Assembly: GCA_937879965.1 (NCBI GenBank)
Contig: CALFMP010000016.1
Span: forward strand, 62,001 to 126,000
From: QKMZ01 sp012965515
GTDB taxonomy: Bacteria; Cyanobacteriota; Vampirovibrionia; Obscuribacterales; Obscuribacteraceae
Direction: 5' to 3'
Length of the DNA stretch: 64,000 nucleotides
Part shown: piece after piece, positions 1 through 8,547 of the stretch
Layout: each line of letters begins with the position of its first letter
Position numbering within the stretch: position 1 is the stretch's first letter
The notes under the pieces: model-generated
What the model was told of the DNA's origin: nothing
The model's input: the letters and a program-made list of their open reading frames with translations, nothing else
Databases searched by the model: none
Program-made: the position numbers and the translations under genes

Positions 1-698
1 TGAAGAGCTTCACGCAGGTGGATGCCACCGGCAAGATGATCATCACGACCTACTTCGCTGACGGCAAGACCGAATCGCAAATCGTTGTTTCCCCCAACTA
101 CTGGGAGAACACCACGGCGACCTACTACTACCCGGACGGTGTCAGCATCGCCCGAAAGATCGAGTGGTCGACCTATTCCATCAATGCCGACTACTACCGG
201 CAGGATGGCACCAAGCGTCTGTCGTACGGAGAGACCATCTACTCCTCCGGCAGCATGGTGTGGGTGCATTACGATGCCAAAGGCAAGCCGGTGCTGAAGC
301 AGACCTACCGTGTCGAAACGAAGACGGATTCCGCGACCGGCAAGTCCGTTCGCACCTATCTTCTGCGCTCGGTCGAAGAGCTCGACGCCTCCGGCAAGAC
401 CAAGCGCGAAATCAGTTTCGCCGCCGACGGCACCACGCCCAACGGTGTGTTCATCCCCAAGCCGCCCGGCAATTACTGGAGTGGCACTCGCAAGACGTTC
501 CATCCCGATGGTTCAGTCGCGAAGGTGGAAGAGAAGAACAGCAACGGCGACGTTGTGAGCACGAAGACCTACGCGCCGGCGGACAATGTTCGCGAGAACT
601 TCCCCGCCTCGCATCTCGTGCAACCGGTGGAAGAGCCGATTCCGACTCCGCCCAAGAAGACGGCGACCCCGCCGCCCTATTACTACGGTTATCCATAA
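1..698 (+). CDS. MORN-like (YwqK-type) repeat protein, 3' part only
   Basis: The reading frame is open to the left edge of the window, so the true start lies outside; about 232 residues are visible. The protein is built from short units with a Y/F-x-x-D-G core (for example YYYPDG, HYDAKG, TFHPDG), as in MORN-variant/YwqK-like repeats. It ends in a proline- and tyrosine-rich tail. It is clearly paralogous to the three proteins encoded at 34.4-38.3 kb: the C-terminal halves share the order of a K-S-V-R-T-Y-L-L-R-like strand, an E-L-D-A-S-G-K turn, an F-x-x-D-G-x-T-P segment, and R/K-x-F-x-x-D-G-x-x-x-K-x-E-E. Those paralogues carry N-terminal signal or anchor segments, so this one is probably exported too. 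No enzymatic motif is seen and the function is unknown. Confidence 0.75.
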   Translation, partial: KSFTQVDATGKMIITTYFADGKTESQIVVSPNYWENTTATYYYPDGVSIARKIEWSTYSINADYYRQDGTKRLSYGETIYSSGSMVWVHYDAKGKPVLKQTYRVETKTDSATGKSVRTYLLRSVEELDASGKTKREISFAADGTTPNGVFIPKPPGNYWSGTRKTFHPDGSVAKVEEKNSNGDVVSTKTYAPADNVRENFPASHLVQPVEEPIPTPPKKTATPPPYYYGYP

Positions 699-776
699 CG
701 GATGCCGTAGGGGCGCATTGCAGGCGCTCTCTGTATCGCCCAAATAGTTTCGGTCGCATCCTGCGACCACTAAGAC

Positions 777-809
777 GAGCGCGCGGTTGAAAAACCGACT
801 CGCTCTTTT
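777..809 (+). terminator. Putative intrinsic terminator
   Basis: A hairpin pairs GAGCG..CGGTT with AACCG..CGCTC and is followed by TTTT. It lies about 80 bases after the stop of the first gene. Confidence 0.5.
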
Positions 810-973
810 GAAAGCCCGCTCGGCAGTTGGACTGAGGTTCATGCTAGTTTTTGCGAAACGCCTGGTGCGTTTTGCGGTGCTATCATGGGCTCAATTCGGC
901 TGCCGGGCGGAGTCTTTCCTGGAGGCTGACTTCCGGTGCGACGCCCACGAGGCCGCTGGGAGCAGTTTGGTTG

Positions 974-2098
974 ATGAACAAGAAATCGTTGAAGCGAACT
1001 CTGGTTGCCACCGGCATCACCGGAACGCTTTTTCTTTTTGCGTTTAACTCGTCGGCTCTCATCACGCTGGCTATCACGGGTTTTGATTACCTGCGCGGCA
1101 GGACGAACACCGTGGCGCCGCCCAACAACAATCAGACCGGCAGTGTCGTTCTTAATGTGTTCGACGGAAATCGCCGCCTGGTTGCGCCTGGAACGAAGCT
1201 TCTCGTGCGTATCATTGACGGCAATCAGAAGTTCATCGTCGATCGTTATTACGATGGTCCGTCGATTCGTTTCGATGGGCTGCCGTTCTACGATAACTTC
1301 GGCGACAACTACACGATTATCGTCTGGACTGACGGCTACAAGCAGGCAGGCTTCACGCCCGTCAAAATCAGCAACAAGCCGGAGGAAACTCCGACTCTCG
1401 ACCTGATGCTTTTGCCGTCCAAGTATGCGGTCGACTTCAGTGATGCTTCTTTCGCTGCGCTCAAAGCCACTAACTCTCCCATCTATTTCCTGCTTCTGTC
1501 GGGAGATACGGAGGCTGTTGCCGAGGCGCGCTGGAAGGCGTTGATGAAGGATGATCCGCTGACTGCCGTTTGCATTCTCAACATTGCCACCACGCTCAAC
1601 GAGTCCAAGCTCGCATCGGGAAGCCCGTTGCTTCCTTTTGTGCGCCGCATCATCCTCGATGCGAAGAGCCCGGACAAGCCCAGCAAGAGCCGCTTCTTCG
1701 GTTACGCCGATAAGCGCCTCAAAGAAGAGCTGGATGCTGAGGTGAAGCGTGGAACGTGGCAGGCTGACCCGGGTTCGTTCGTCTTTCACCCCGGCTCGAC
1801 ATCGAGCTTCCGTGAAAAGCGTTTCGGCGAAGCCAACATGCAAGCGACGTTCTACGAAAACGACATCGTCACGATAGACGGCGTTGTCTGCGTGAAGGTC
1901 GAGATCGATATCGACTATTACCGTGACCCGGCTGCGCATGCCATTCTCGAGGTGCTTCCGCATCTCCTGACCGGCGGTGCTTCGGATCCGATCACGGTGT
2001 ATCAGCTGCGATGGATTGCCGGAAGGCGCACAGGTAATGACTTTGTGCCGCCGTACCGGGTTGTTCCACTGCAGCAAAAGCCAGCCAAAAAGAAGTAG
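974..2098 (+). CDS. Secreted or membrane-anchored orphan protein (374 aa)
   Basis: I start it at the ATG at 974 because a hydrophobic export segment follows at once (MNKKSLKRTL, then about 20 apolar residues) and a GGGAG lies upstream; the in-frame sequence further upstream looks non-coding. After the anchor, residues about 45-130 resemble a carboxypeptidase-regulatory/Ig-like beta domain (alternating short strands, a VVLNVFDGN turn). The rest is an alpha/beta region with no catalytic motif I recognise. The C-terminus is basic (KPAKKK). A perfect 15-bp hairpin follows about 35 bases after the stop. It stands alone as a transcription unit and the function is unknown. Confidence 0.7.
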   Translation: MNKKSLKRTLVATGITGTLFLFAFNSSALITLAITGFDYLRGRTNTVAPPNNNQTGSVVLNVFDGNRRLVAPGTKLLVRIIDGNQKFIVDRYYDGPSIRFDGLPFYDNFGDNYTIIVWTDGYKQAGFTPVKISNKPEETPTLDLMLLPSKYAVDFSDASFAALKATNSPIYFLLLSGDTEAVAEARWKALMKDDPLTAVCILNIATTLNESKLASGSPLLPFVRRIILDAKSPDKPSKSRFFGYADKRLKEELDAEVKRGTWQADPGSFVFHPGSTSSFREKRFGEANMQATFYENDIVTIDGVVCVKVEIDIDYYRDPAAHAILEVLPHLLTGGASDPITVYQLRWIAGRRTGNDFVPPYRVVPLQQKPAKKK

Positions 2099-2134
2099 CG
2101 CTTTTAAGCGATGCTCCTGAACCGCGGCCGAGGC

Positions 2135-2176
2135 GATCAAGTGATGAGGATTTTTTCCGAGCCTCATCACTTGATC
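2135..2176 (+). terminator. Perfect 15-bp inverted repeat, likely transcript end
   Basis: GATCAAGTGATGAGG pairs perfectly with its complement 12 bases later; the loop contains TTTTTT and the 3' arm is followed by TTCTCT. It lies just after the 374-aa orphan gene. The U-tract is poor, so an RNA-stability hairpin or protein-binding cruciform is an alternative. Confidence 0.5.
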
Positions 2177-2209
2177 TTCTCTGAAGCTCGCGAGCGGTCC
2201 CCGTGAAAA

Positions 2210-2232
2210 GGGCGCATGCAATGCGCCCCTAC
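2210..2232 (+). repeat. Family A palindromic repeat
   Basis: GGGCGCATGCAATGCGCCC followed by CTAC. This is one copy of the most common dispersed intergenic palindrome in the window; further copies or variants lie near 11.4-11.8, 15.1, 20.8, 22.9, 32.8, 38.3 and 53.0-53.2 kb. Confidence 0.8.
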
Positions 2233-2366
2233 AATGAACGGCAGACCCTTCTCGTGCTTCTTTGCGGATCAGCCGTCGTGCATTGGGCATGACGTCTTTG
2301 GCGCTGATGAGAGTGCATGTCTTTCTGTTTTGCGCACTCTCAGCCTATAAATAGGGAGTAATCCCA

Positions 2367-2675
2367 ATGGAAAAGAAGCGTTTCACTCGCTTTTCCGAGT
2401 TCTATCCTTTCTACCTCAGCGAACACAGCGACCGAGTCAATCGGCGTCTGCATTTCGTTGGCAGCAGTCTGGTGCTTGCGCTGGTGCTTTTCGCACTGCT
2501 GACGCAGCACTGGGTTTGGCTCTGGGCTGTGCCTTTTGCAGGGTACGGCTTCGCCTGGGTCGGACACTTCTTCTTCGAGAAGAACAAGCCGGCTACCTTT
2601 TCTCACCCGTTGTACAGCTTCATGGGCGACTGGGTGATGTACAAGGACATCCTCACGGGCAAGGTCAAGCTCTAA
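2367..2675 (+). CDS. DUF962/Mpo1-like membrane protein
   Basis: This 102-aa protein fits the DUF962 family (related to yeast Mpo1, a 2-hydroxy fatty acid dioxygenase). The signs are an N-terminal F-x-E-F-Y-P-F-Y-L-S-E-H segment, H-x-x-x-x-R-x-x-H with conserved histidines, two hydrophobic helices (about 30-65), an internal G-H-F-F-F-E-K-N-K-P-A motif and a C-terminal HPLYSFMGDWVMYKD block. Length and motif order match the short bacterial members. The start is the ATG at 2367, preceded by AGGGAG at a good distance. In the family, the histidines bind iron and the substrate is a membrane lipid; the substrate here is inferred only by family. Its neighbours give no pathway. Confidence 0.85.
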   Translation: MEKKRFTRFSEFYPFYLSEHSDRVNRRLHFVGSSLVLALVLFALLTQHWVWLWAVPFAGYGFAWVGHFFFEKNKPATFSHPLYSFMGDWVMYKDILTGKVKL

Positions 2676-2855
2676 CCGAGCGCCTGCCCGAGATAGCAAG
2701 GCGATGGTAGAAACGTCTTGCCGCCGCGTGAACGCGCCTGCGTTTGCGTGAGGAGCGTGTTGGAGGTGGGCGCCCTGTGTAAGGTGTCCACCTCTTGCAT
2801 GCATCATCAGCGGAGCGCAACAGTGCTCCAGTCCCAACGTTTTAAAGGACACTTG

Positions 2856-3182
2856 ATGGAAACCGCACAAAATTCCACCACCGCAGCCCCCGGTCGCAAG
2901 ATCTTCTATCTGCCCAAGCGCGCCAATCAGGGCGGCTGGGAGAAGCTCATCGAACTGGGCGCCGTGCAAACCGGCGAAGGCGATTACAACTTCCACAAGC
3001 TGGAAGTGCCGCAGTCCTGGGACTTGCGTCCGACAGACGTCAGCCCCTTCCAGAAGCGTCTGTACGACGCCGAAGGCGATGCAGGCAAATTCATCGCCAA
3101 GGTCTTCTACAAACCGGGCAGCGCCGGCGGTGGAGGGTCTCTGCACGTCTTCCTGACGGACGACGATCCCATGAAGGACTAA
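2856..3182 (+). CDS. Small hypothetical protein (108 aa)
   Basis: The start is the ATG at 2856, preceded by AAAGGA; the open frame upstream is low-complexity and lacks a better site. The product is soluble and slightly charged, with no signal peptide. It has a glycine-rich stretch (SAGGGGS) near the C-terminus followed by a short beta-like end and an acidic tail. I do not recognise a family. It is about 90 bases upstream of a small membrane protein gene on the same strand and could be co-transcribed with it. Confidence 0.65.
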   Translation: METAQNSTTAAPGRKIFYLPKRANQGGWEKLIELGAVQTGEGDYNFHKLEVPQSWDLRPTDVSPFQKRLYDAEGDAGKFIAKVFYKPGSAGGGGSLHVFLTDDDPMKD

Positions 3183-3273
3183 GAGCCGCGTCGAGTCGAT
3201 TGGAGAACGGGTCCGCCCGTTCTCTTCTTTGACTTGCGCACCCTGCAATTCACCCAATAGAGGAAGTTTATCG

Positions 3274-3552
3274 ATGGGTGTATTCACTATTCTTCTGATC
3301 ATCTTCACCGCCGCGACCACAATCTTCACGGCGACTCTCTACGGCATCCTCATTGGTGCCAACTTGTTCAAAGTGCACTATGAGACTGCCGGTCGCTGGA
3401 GCTTCATTGTGAGCTTCATCGGCGTCGTTGGCATTCTCGTCGCCTCCGGCGAATCCTATGCAACTGTCTGCACCTGGATGTCCGGTCTGTCGACGCTAGG
3501 CGTCCTCGGCTTCCTGATTACGCTGCTCATGCGCAGTGTCGAATGGAAGTAA
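3274..3552 (+). CDS. Small integral membrane protein (92 aa)
   Basis: The start is the ATG at 3274, preceded by GAGGAAG. Three hydrophobic helices (about residues 3-27, 42-60 and 66-86) are linked by short polar turns, and almost no soluble domain remains. No catalytic or transport motif is visible. It is followed by a good terminator at 3594, so it probably ends the short transcription unit that begins with the DUF962 or 108-aa gene. Function unknown. Confidence 0.65.
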   Translation: MGVFTILLIIFTAATTIFTATLYGILIGANLFKVHYETAGRWSFIVSFIGVVGILVASGESYATVCTWMSGLSTLGVLGFLITLLMRSVEWK

Positions 3553-3593
3553 CACGGCGCTGAACTGTTGATCATTTAGTCTATGAAGCACAA

Positions 3594-3634
3594 CCTCTGG
3601 AGGCCTCACGCGCCTTTAGAGGTTTTGCTTTTTG
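3594..3634 (+). terminator. Intrinsic terminator
   Basis: CCTCTGGAGGC pairs with GCCTTTAGAGG across a short loop and is followed by a T-rich run (TTTTGCTTTTT). It closes the unit ending at 3552. Confidence 0.75.
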
Positions 3635-4021
3635 ACGGATCGTATATTATAGAGATTAGTAAAAAGCAGTTTTGCTTCCGTCCACTTTTGTTCTTTCAAC
3701 TGTGATGGCGAAACGTAGCGCTGGGCCGTCTTAAATTGCGTGTGTAATTTGGCGTTCAAAACGTTTCACATCACGTAAACTGCTTTGCGCCGGACCGTCT
3801 GTTTTAGCTAGGTTCAAGGCGTTCTTATTGCAACCGCTGCCCCCATAGTTTCTCACCTCCATCAATATTTCAGAGACTAAATCACCATCATCGATGCGAA
3901 TCTGTATCGCTGGTGGTTGCACGGTTGTTGGTAATAAGAACGGGCTTTGGTGCCCGCCTGCAAACGGCCCCGGTTCACTTGTATGCAAGTCGAACTGAAA
4001 CTTAACTACAGGAAACAACGA

Positions 4022-5491
4022 ATGAAACAGACAGGAAAGCGATTCGGCCTGGTGGCCGTTCTCGTCACCCTCTTCACGTTCGCGCCCGCCGCTCCTTCCT
4101 TTGCTCAGGCTCAGGATGCGACGCTGTTGTCCGTCACCGAGAAATCGCGGTCTGTTGATGTCACCGTATTTGGTGACGGATTCGCGCAGGTCGAAGAGAC
4201 TCGCACTGTCGATCTCAAGGCCGGCAAAAACCTGATTCAACTTAATGGTGTTGCCGCTAAGTATCGTCAGGACAGCCTTCGCGTCATCGATGTGAAAGGC
4301 AATGGTGAGTTTAAATACAAGTCCGCCACCTATCAGGCATCCAATTTGACCACTGCTAAAATTCTCGAACTCTCGGTCGGAAAGCCTGTTTCTGCTCGTG
4401 TTGGTACCGGACTGAATGCGAGAGTAATCCGCGGCATACTGATAAGCGTAAGCAACGGTCAGATGATCATTGAGTCCTCTGACGGTACGGCGCATGTCAC
4501 GTCCACAAGCGACCTGGACCTGCCCAGCCTTCCTGCCGGTCTGTCCGGCACTGCTTCTCTAGTCATGGAAGCTGAAGTCAGCGCCGCGGGCACGTATGAG
4601 ATCAACTTTCTCTACGAGACTGAGGGGCTGAGCTGGGCTGCGAAACACTCGATCATTTATGACGAGAACGCGCGCAAGCTCGAGTCTTTCGAAACCACAG
4701 TCAATGTCGTCAATCAGACCGGCACGACTTTCGAGAACGCTAACCTCTGGTTGCTCTCGGGCGCAGTGAAGGAAAGCGGTGGTTCTCTTAAAACCGCTGA
4801 CTATGCGCGTCGCCAAACGGCTTTTGCAGCAGAATCTGCTGCAGTTGAATCGGTTGGTGAGCGTAAGGTCTACCGCGTTCCCGGTCGCGTCAGCATCGCC
4901 GACAGTCAGAGCCGCCAGATTCCGCTCTTCAGCAGCAAGAGCGTGCCTGTCGTTCATGAGTACTTCGTGTCACCGTCGTCCAGCTATGGCGACAGCACTG
5001 GTCTCGTGCCCGTCAACGCGCGCATCAAGCTGAAGAACTGTGAGGAAGACAACCTCGGCACTCCGCTGCCGGCGGGCATTGTGAAGGTCTACCAGCGCAA
5101 TTCCGAGGCCAAGCTGCAGCTCACTGCTAGCGCGCGCATCAAGGAATTGGCTCGCGACGAAACTTTCGAAATCGGCATTGGCACTTCGTCTGACGTAAAG
5201 GCGGAACGCACGCTCGTGAAGGCGACCAAGATTGCTCCTTCCGATTTCGACAAGATTCGCGTCACACCCGGTCAGCAGAAGACCGAGTGGGAAGACCAGG
5301 AGTACAGCGTCAAAGTCCGCAACTTCAAGGACAAGGCTGTGTACGTTATCGTCGAAGCTGATGTCCCTGCCGATCAGGTGGACGTTCAGCCGTTGACGCG
5401 GCGGAGCGCGACTGAGGCGTTTACCACTCTGCGTGTTGAAGCCGGTAAGGAAGCATCGATCAATTACACTATCCGCGTGCGCACTTACTAA
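4022..5491 (+). CDS. Secreted DUF4139-family protein
   Basis: This is a 489-aa exported protein with a classical signal peptide (KQTGKRFG, a hydrophobic core, then an AQA-type cleavage site near residue 31). The start at 4022 has AGGA upstream. The C-terminal half fits DUF4139: an LSWAAKHS strand, YFVSPSSSYG, LVPVNARIKLKN, an LPAGIVKVYQRN segment, and the closing EWEDQEYSVKVRNFKDKAV region with a beta-sandwich pattern. The N-terminal half resembles the DUF4140-like partner domain. Members are widespread, periplasmic or surface proteins without an assigned activity. It stands alone between two terminators. Confidence 0.85.
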   Translation: MKQTGKRFGLVAVLVTLFTFAPAAPSFAQAQDATLLSVTEKSRSVDVTVFGDGFAQVEETRTVDLKAGKNLIQLNGVAAKYRQDSLRVIDVKGNGEFKYKSATYQASNLTTAKILELSVGKPVSARVGTGLNARVIRGILISVSNGQMIIESSDGTAHVTSTSDLDLPSLPAGLSGTASLVMEAEVSAAGTYEINFLYETEGLSWAAKHSIIYDENARKLESFETTVNVVNQTGTTFENANLWLLSGAVKESGGSLKTADYARRQTAFAAESAAVESVGERKVYRVPGRVSIADSQSRQIPLFSSKSVPVVHEYFVSPSSSYGDSTGLVPVNARIKLKNCEEDNLGTPLPAGIVKVYQRNSEAKLQLTASARIKELARDETFEIGIGTSSDVKAERTLVKATKIAPSDFDKIRVTPGQQKTEWEDQEYSVKVRNFKDKAVYVIVEADVPADQVDVQPLTRRSATEAFTTLRVEAGKEASINYTIRVRTY

Positions 5492-5542
5492 TCATTGCGC
5501 ACTGCATGTAGCGAAAGCAGGTTGTGAAAAGCTTTCGCATCT

Positions 5543-5580
5543 GGGAGGGGAGGCGCGTTGCCTCTCTTCTTTTTTTATTT
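5543..5580 (+). terminator. Intrinsic terminator
   Basis: A GGGAGGGGAGGC / GCCTCTCTTC hairpin is followed by a run of seven T and more AT-rich sequence. It lies about 50 bases after the DUF4139 gene. Confidence 0.7.
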
Positions 5581-5722
5581 TTGTCCCAGGTAAGACAGTG
5601 TGTAGTAGAAGTCTGTTTAAGTGAAAAGAGCCTGGATGGGAGATGGTTTTGAAAGTGCCAGACGAACCGGAGCTCGCCTGGCACACGTTCAATTAGCATG
5701 TGGAGTGAAGGCGCGAGACCTG

Positions 5723-6190
5723 TTAGTCTCCGCCGCCACCACCACAACTGCTGCCGCCACCACCGCAGCTTGAGCCGCCGCTGGACGAACAGCTGGAGGC
5801 GTCGTAGCCGCCGTAGGAGCTGCTGGAGCTGGACCCGGAGCGTCGACCTCTGCCTCCACCACTGCGCTTACGCGGCGGGGTGCGCTTGCTGGACGACGAT
5901 GCGACTGGAGTCTTGCTGAGGCTGATGGGCGCTGGAGCAGAGGGAGGAGGCGATACTCGCGAATCGCGGCTTTCGAACAGGCGCTGTGCGAATGTCGAAC
6001 GAGCGGGCAGCCTTTCGGCAGTCCGCTGTCGTTCGGCGCGATAGGCTTCCATCCTTGCGCGTGCTTGGCGGTCGGCTTCCTCTCGGCGCAGACGTGCGTT
6101 TCGGCTGTTCCAACCGATGAAGAACGAGAGAATAGAGATGACTGCAACGATAGTCGCAGCCAGAAGCAAGTAGGATTCGAAGGCTGACAT
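5723..6190 (-). CDS. Small membrane protein with Cys/Gly/Ser-rich tail
   Basis: This 155-aa product has one N-terminal membrane helix (about residues 6-26) and then a basic, coiled-coil-like stretch rich in R, E and A. The C-terminal half is low-complexity, runs through Ser repeats, and ends with units of SSCGGGG. The start is set at the ATG at 6190 because AGGAG lies five bases upstream; a GTG two codons earlier is the alternative. It is the last gene of a minus-strand set with the GRDP-like and TPM-domain genes, and the TPM protein carries an almost identical tail. The paired tails suggest that the two proteins share a modification or partner. Function unknown. Confidence 0.7.
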   Translation of the reverse strand: MSAFESYLLLAATIVAVISILSFFIGWNSRNARLRREEADRQARARMEAYRAERQRTAERLPARSTFAQRLFESRDSRVSPPPSAPAPISLSKTPVASSSSKRTPPRKRSGGGRGRRSGSSSSSSYGGYDASSCSSSGGSSCGGGGSSCGGGGGD

Positions 6191-6221
6191 GTGCACTCCT
6201 CTTTGGGTGCGTGGAAACGAC

Positions 6222-6252
6222 GAGACGAGTAGCTCATATGAGCACTCGTCTC
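6222..6252 (-). other. Near-perfect palindrome between operon genes
   Basis: GAGACGAGT(A)GCTCAT meets its complement ATGAGCACTCGTCTC with no loop. It lies between the GRDP-like gene and the small membrane protein gene. There is no U-tract, so it is more likely an mRNA-stability or processing hairpin than a terminator. Confidence 0.6.
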
Positions 6253-6258
6253 CGAAGT

Positions 6259-6759
6259 TCAGCGCGTCTTTCGACCCTTGAGCAGAACCTTGTCGCGGTT
6301 GCCCGCACCCCAGATGTCTGCCGGTGGCTCCTCTCCGAAATACTTTCTATACGCTTCGAGCGTGCGCTCATACTGACGAGCGAAGTGAGCTTCGTCGCCC
6401 GGTTCACCCTGACCTGGGTCGTGGTGGATGAGCTTGCCGACCAAGTCTCCCATCTCTTCCCAGTAGGACCGGGTGAAGATCAGGTGCGTGTGCCAGACTT
6501 CGTCGACGACGAAGGACGGTGTAACGCCATGGTCGCAAAGCACGGCAAGACAGATGAAGCGCTTGTACTCAGCGATCGCTCTGTGAGTAAAGTCATCATC
6601 CCAGTCTTGTTCGTCGGCGAGGCGCTTCGAGAAAGGATATGGCGCATTCTTCTTGTCGATGCTAAACGCATCGATCTGCCAGATGAGAGTAGCCGGGTCC
6701 GGGGTTGTGCCAATTGATGTGGTGCGTGCCGTTGCGGCCGCACAAAAATAGGCTGCCAT
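6259..6759 (-). CDS. Glycine-rich-domain-protein-like (DUF1399-type) protein
   Basis: The 166-aa protein carries V-D-E-V-W-H-T-H-L followed by R-S-Y-W-E-E-M, then H-H-D-P-G and a closing Y-x-K-Y-F-G-E-E-P-P-A-D-I-W. This is the signature order of the GRDP/DUF1399 family known from plants and bacteria; its biochemical role is not settled. The start is the ATG at 6759, with AAAGGAG eight bases upstream; an ATG 18 bases earlier lies inside that ribosome site. It sits between a TPM-domain gene and a small membrane protein gene on the same strand and is probably co-transcribed. The histidines suggest metal binding, which is inference. Confidence 0.7.
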   Translation of the reverse strand: MAAYFCAAATARTTSIGTTPDPATLIWQIDAFSIDKKNAPYPFSKRLADEQDWDDDFTHRAIAEYKRFICLAVLCDHGVTPSFVVDEVWHTHLIFTRSYWEEMGDLVGKLIHHDPGQGEPGDEAHFARQYERTLEAYRKYFGEEPPADIWGAGNRDKVLLKGRKTR

Positions 6760-6779
6760 TTTCACTTCTCCTTTCATTG

Positions 6780-6809
6780 CTGCCCGCGGTCGGGATTAAC
6801 CGCGGGCAG
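6780..6809 (-). other. Strong hairpin upstream of the GRDP-like gene
   Basis: CTGCCCGCGGT pairs perfectly with ACCGCGGGCAG across an 8-base loop. It lies between the TPM gene and the ribosome site of the next gene, only about six bases from that site. It could act as an attenuator or processing signal. Confidence 0.65.
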
Positions 6810-6825
6810 AATTTCTAGAGTTGGC

Positions 6826-7971
6826 TTACATGCCGCCGCCGCCACCGCAGCTGCTGCCACCGCCGCCGCCACAGCTCGAACCCGAGCTGGAGCTGCACGA
6901 GGAGCCGGAGCTGGAGCTGCACGACGGGCTGCTGCTCGGCGTGCTGCAGCTCGGAGTCGAAACGACCGGCGGCACATAACCGCTGTCGCTGGAGCCCGAG
7001 TCACGGCGCGGCTCGTCATCATTGCGACGGGTCGCCTCGGAGAGCAGAACGCCAGCGACGACGCCGGCGCCGGCAGCCGCAGCAGTGTTGATGCCATCGT
7101 CGTTGCGACGACGCATGTCATCAGTGTCCGGCGCATCGACACCACCGGCGGTGCCGCCGGCGCGATTGCGACGGCTGTCGCTGAGGCGACCTTCGAAACC
7201 GCTGCCGGTCTTGCGGAGCGTCGGACGCGGGGTCGGACGAGCCGGAGGCGTGTAGGTCGAGGTCGGACGGCGCGGCGGGAAGATGAGCCGTGCGATGACT
7301 GCGACGAAGATTGCGCCGCCTGCGATGATCAGCAGAAGAGTGCCGATGCCCATGGAATTGTCTCCTTCGGTGGTGCCGGAAGTCGGCTGGTTGCCGCCGC
7401 CGAGATTGGCGGGCGGATAAACTTTGGAGGTGACGATTGCGTTGAGGTTGTTGACGATGCGCACCGGAACAGTTGCCGGGTCGCTGGCGAGGTAGGAGCG
7501 AAGAACAGGCATGACGGGCCCGTTTGGATCATTCATCGTGGCGCGCATGATGCCGAGGTTATTGAGATAACCACCGGCGCGAACGCCAACGGAAGTGAGC
7601 GTGTGCCCATCTCCGGTCATAAGGACGATGACGGCGCGCTCGGAATTGAACGCGACATCGGCTGTCCATCTGGTCCAGAGATTGCGCACCAGAACCGGTC
7701 CTGCCTGATGTGCATCACTGCCGGCGTCGTCGCCCGAAGCCGTGATGATGACGTACACGTCGAGATTGTGGACTCGAGCTGCATTTCCGATTTCCGTCTT
7801 GAACGCCTGCGTCGCGTAGGTGCTCTCGAAAGACGCATCAACGCCGGGTGCGATGTAGACCGTTTGTCCTGCATTGTAGGTCGGCAGCCAGCTCGTCTGA
7901 GCGGCAGCGGTTCCAACCAATGCGAAGAACATCAGAAAGAACAGCGGAATTGCGTTCAGCAGTCTTTTCAT
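6826..7971 (-). CDS. TPM-domain membrane protein with Cys/Gly-rich tail
   Basis: This is a 381-aa protein with a signal peptide (KRLLNAIPLFFLMFFALVG, cleavage near AAAQ). A TPM (YgcG/Psb32/MOLO-1) domain covers about residues 30-190, recognisable by LDVYVIITASGDDAG, a W-x-x-D-V-A-F-N-S-E-R-A-V-I-V-L strand and VGVRAGGYL. A membrane helix follows near 205-230, then a basic proline-rich cytosolic stretch, and a long Ser/Cys/Gly tail ending in repeated SSCGGGGG. TPM domains have been linked to photosystem repair, receptor maturation and acid phosphatase activity in different lineages; the role here is unknown. AGGAG precedes the ATG. It is the first gene of the three-gene minus-strand set. Confidence 0.8.
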   Translation of the reverse strand: MKRLLNAIPLFFLMFFALVGTAAAQTSWLPTYNAGQTVYIAPGVDASFESTYATQAFKTEIGNAARVHNLDVYVIITASGDDAGSDAHQAGPVLVRNLWTRWTADVAFNSERAVIVLMTGDGHTLTSVGVRAGGYLNNLGIMRATMNDPNGPVMPVLRSYLASDPATVPVRIVNNLNAIVTSKVYPPANLGGGNQPTSGTTEGDNSMGIGTLLLIIAGGAIFVAVIARLIFPPRRPTSTYTPPARPTPRPTLRKTGSGFEGRLSDSRRNRAGGTAGGVDAPDTDDMRRRNDDGINTAAAAGAGVVAGVLLSEATRRNDDEPRRDSGSSDSGYVPPVVSTPSCSTPSSSPSCSSSSGSSCSSSSGSSCGGGGGSSCGGGGGM

Positions 7972-8547
7972 GTGTGAACTCCTGTTCAGGCGATGATAGA
8001 TCGCGTTGGTAGAGGTTGCATAACTCGACTTCTCCGAATCCCAACCAAACGTCCGAGTTCTTCAGTCGTTAGCTCAAAGGTAGAAAGCGTGACAAGCCTT
8101 TGCACGGGAAAGTGCGGGCGATATCGTGCAATCAAGGAGCAGGACGGAATTTGTTTCGGAAGTGAGGGAAAGAGCTGGAGAAGAAGAGTCACCTTCTTTC
8201 TTGACAGAAAATGGCCCAGAACACTTGTAAATAGAGCCGTTACAGTCTCGCTTTACATCTTTCAATTAGCTTGCATAAAGGTGCTGAAACCATTACAGGT
8301 TGAGGAAAAAGTCAGTTTGGTGTTTTACAAACACATGAAAGATCGAGATGAACAGAGCCAATCTTGAGAAAAAGAGTTGTGTTGTCAAGAATCGCTAGGC
8401 AGCGCGAATGGGTGTTCTCACTCAAAAGTGGGTTTTAAATCCATGCCGTAGATGGCGATGTCAAGCAGGGTGGTGCTGCTGTTTCTCTTCAAAGCAGGGT
8501 TTATGAAATGGCGCTAAAATCGCATCTACCGAGTAGGAGTTATTAAA
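7972..8547. other. Intergenic region without a supported gene
   Basis: Divergent spacer between the TPM operon (leftward) and the TPR lipoprotein (rightward), so promoters for both must lie here. A TTGACA at 8201 with TGTAAA 19 bases later is the only promoter-like pair I could point to, and its spacing is poor. Open frames inside lack a ribosome site and look random. Confidence 0.5.

Noticed and set aside
839..2290. 483-codon open frame on the minus strand
   Set aside because: It lies opposite the signal-peptide-bearing 374-aa gene, has Arg/Val-rich shadow composition and crosses a palindromic repeat and a 15-bp hairpin.
7993..8367. 124-codon frame in the divergent spacer
   Set aside because: No ribosome site, mixed composition, and it covers the region where promoters must lie.
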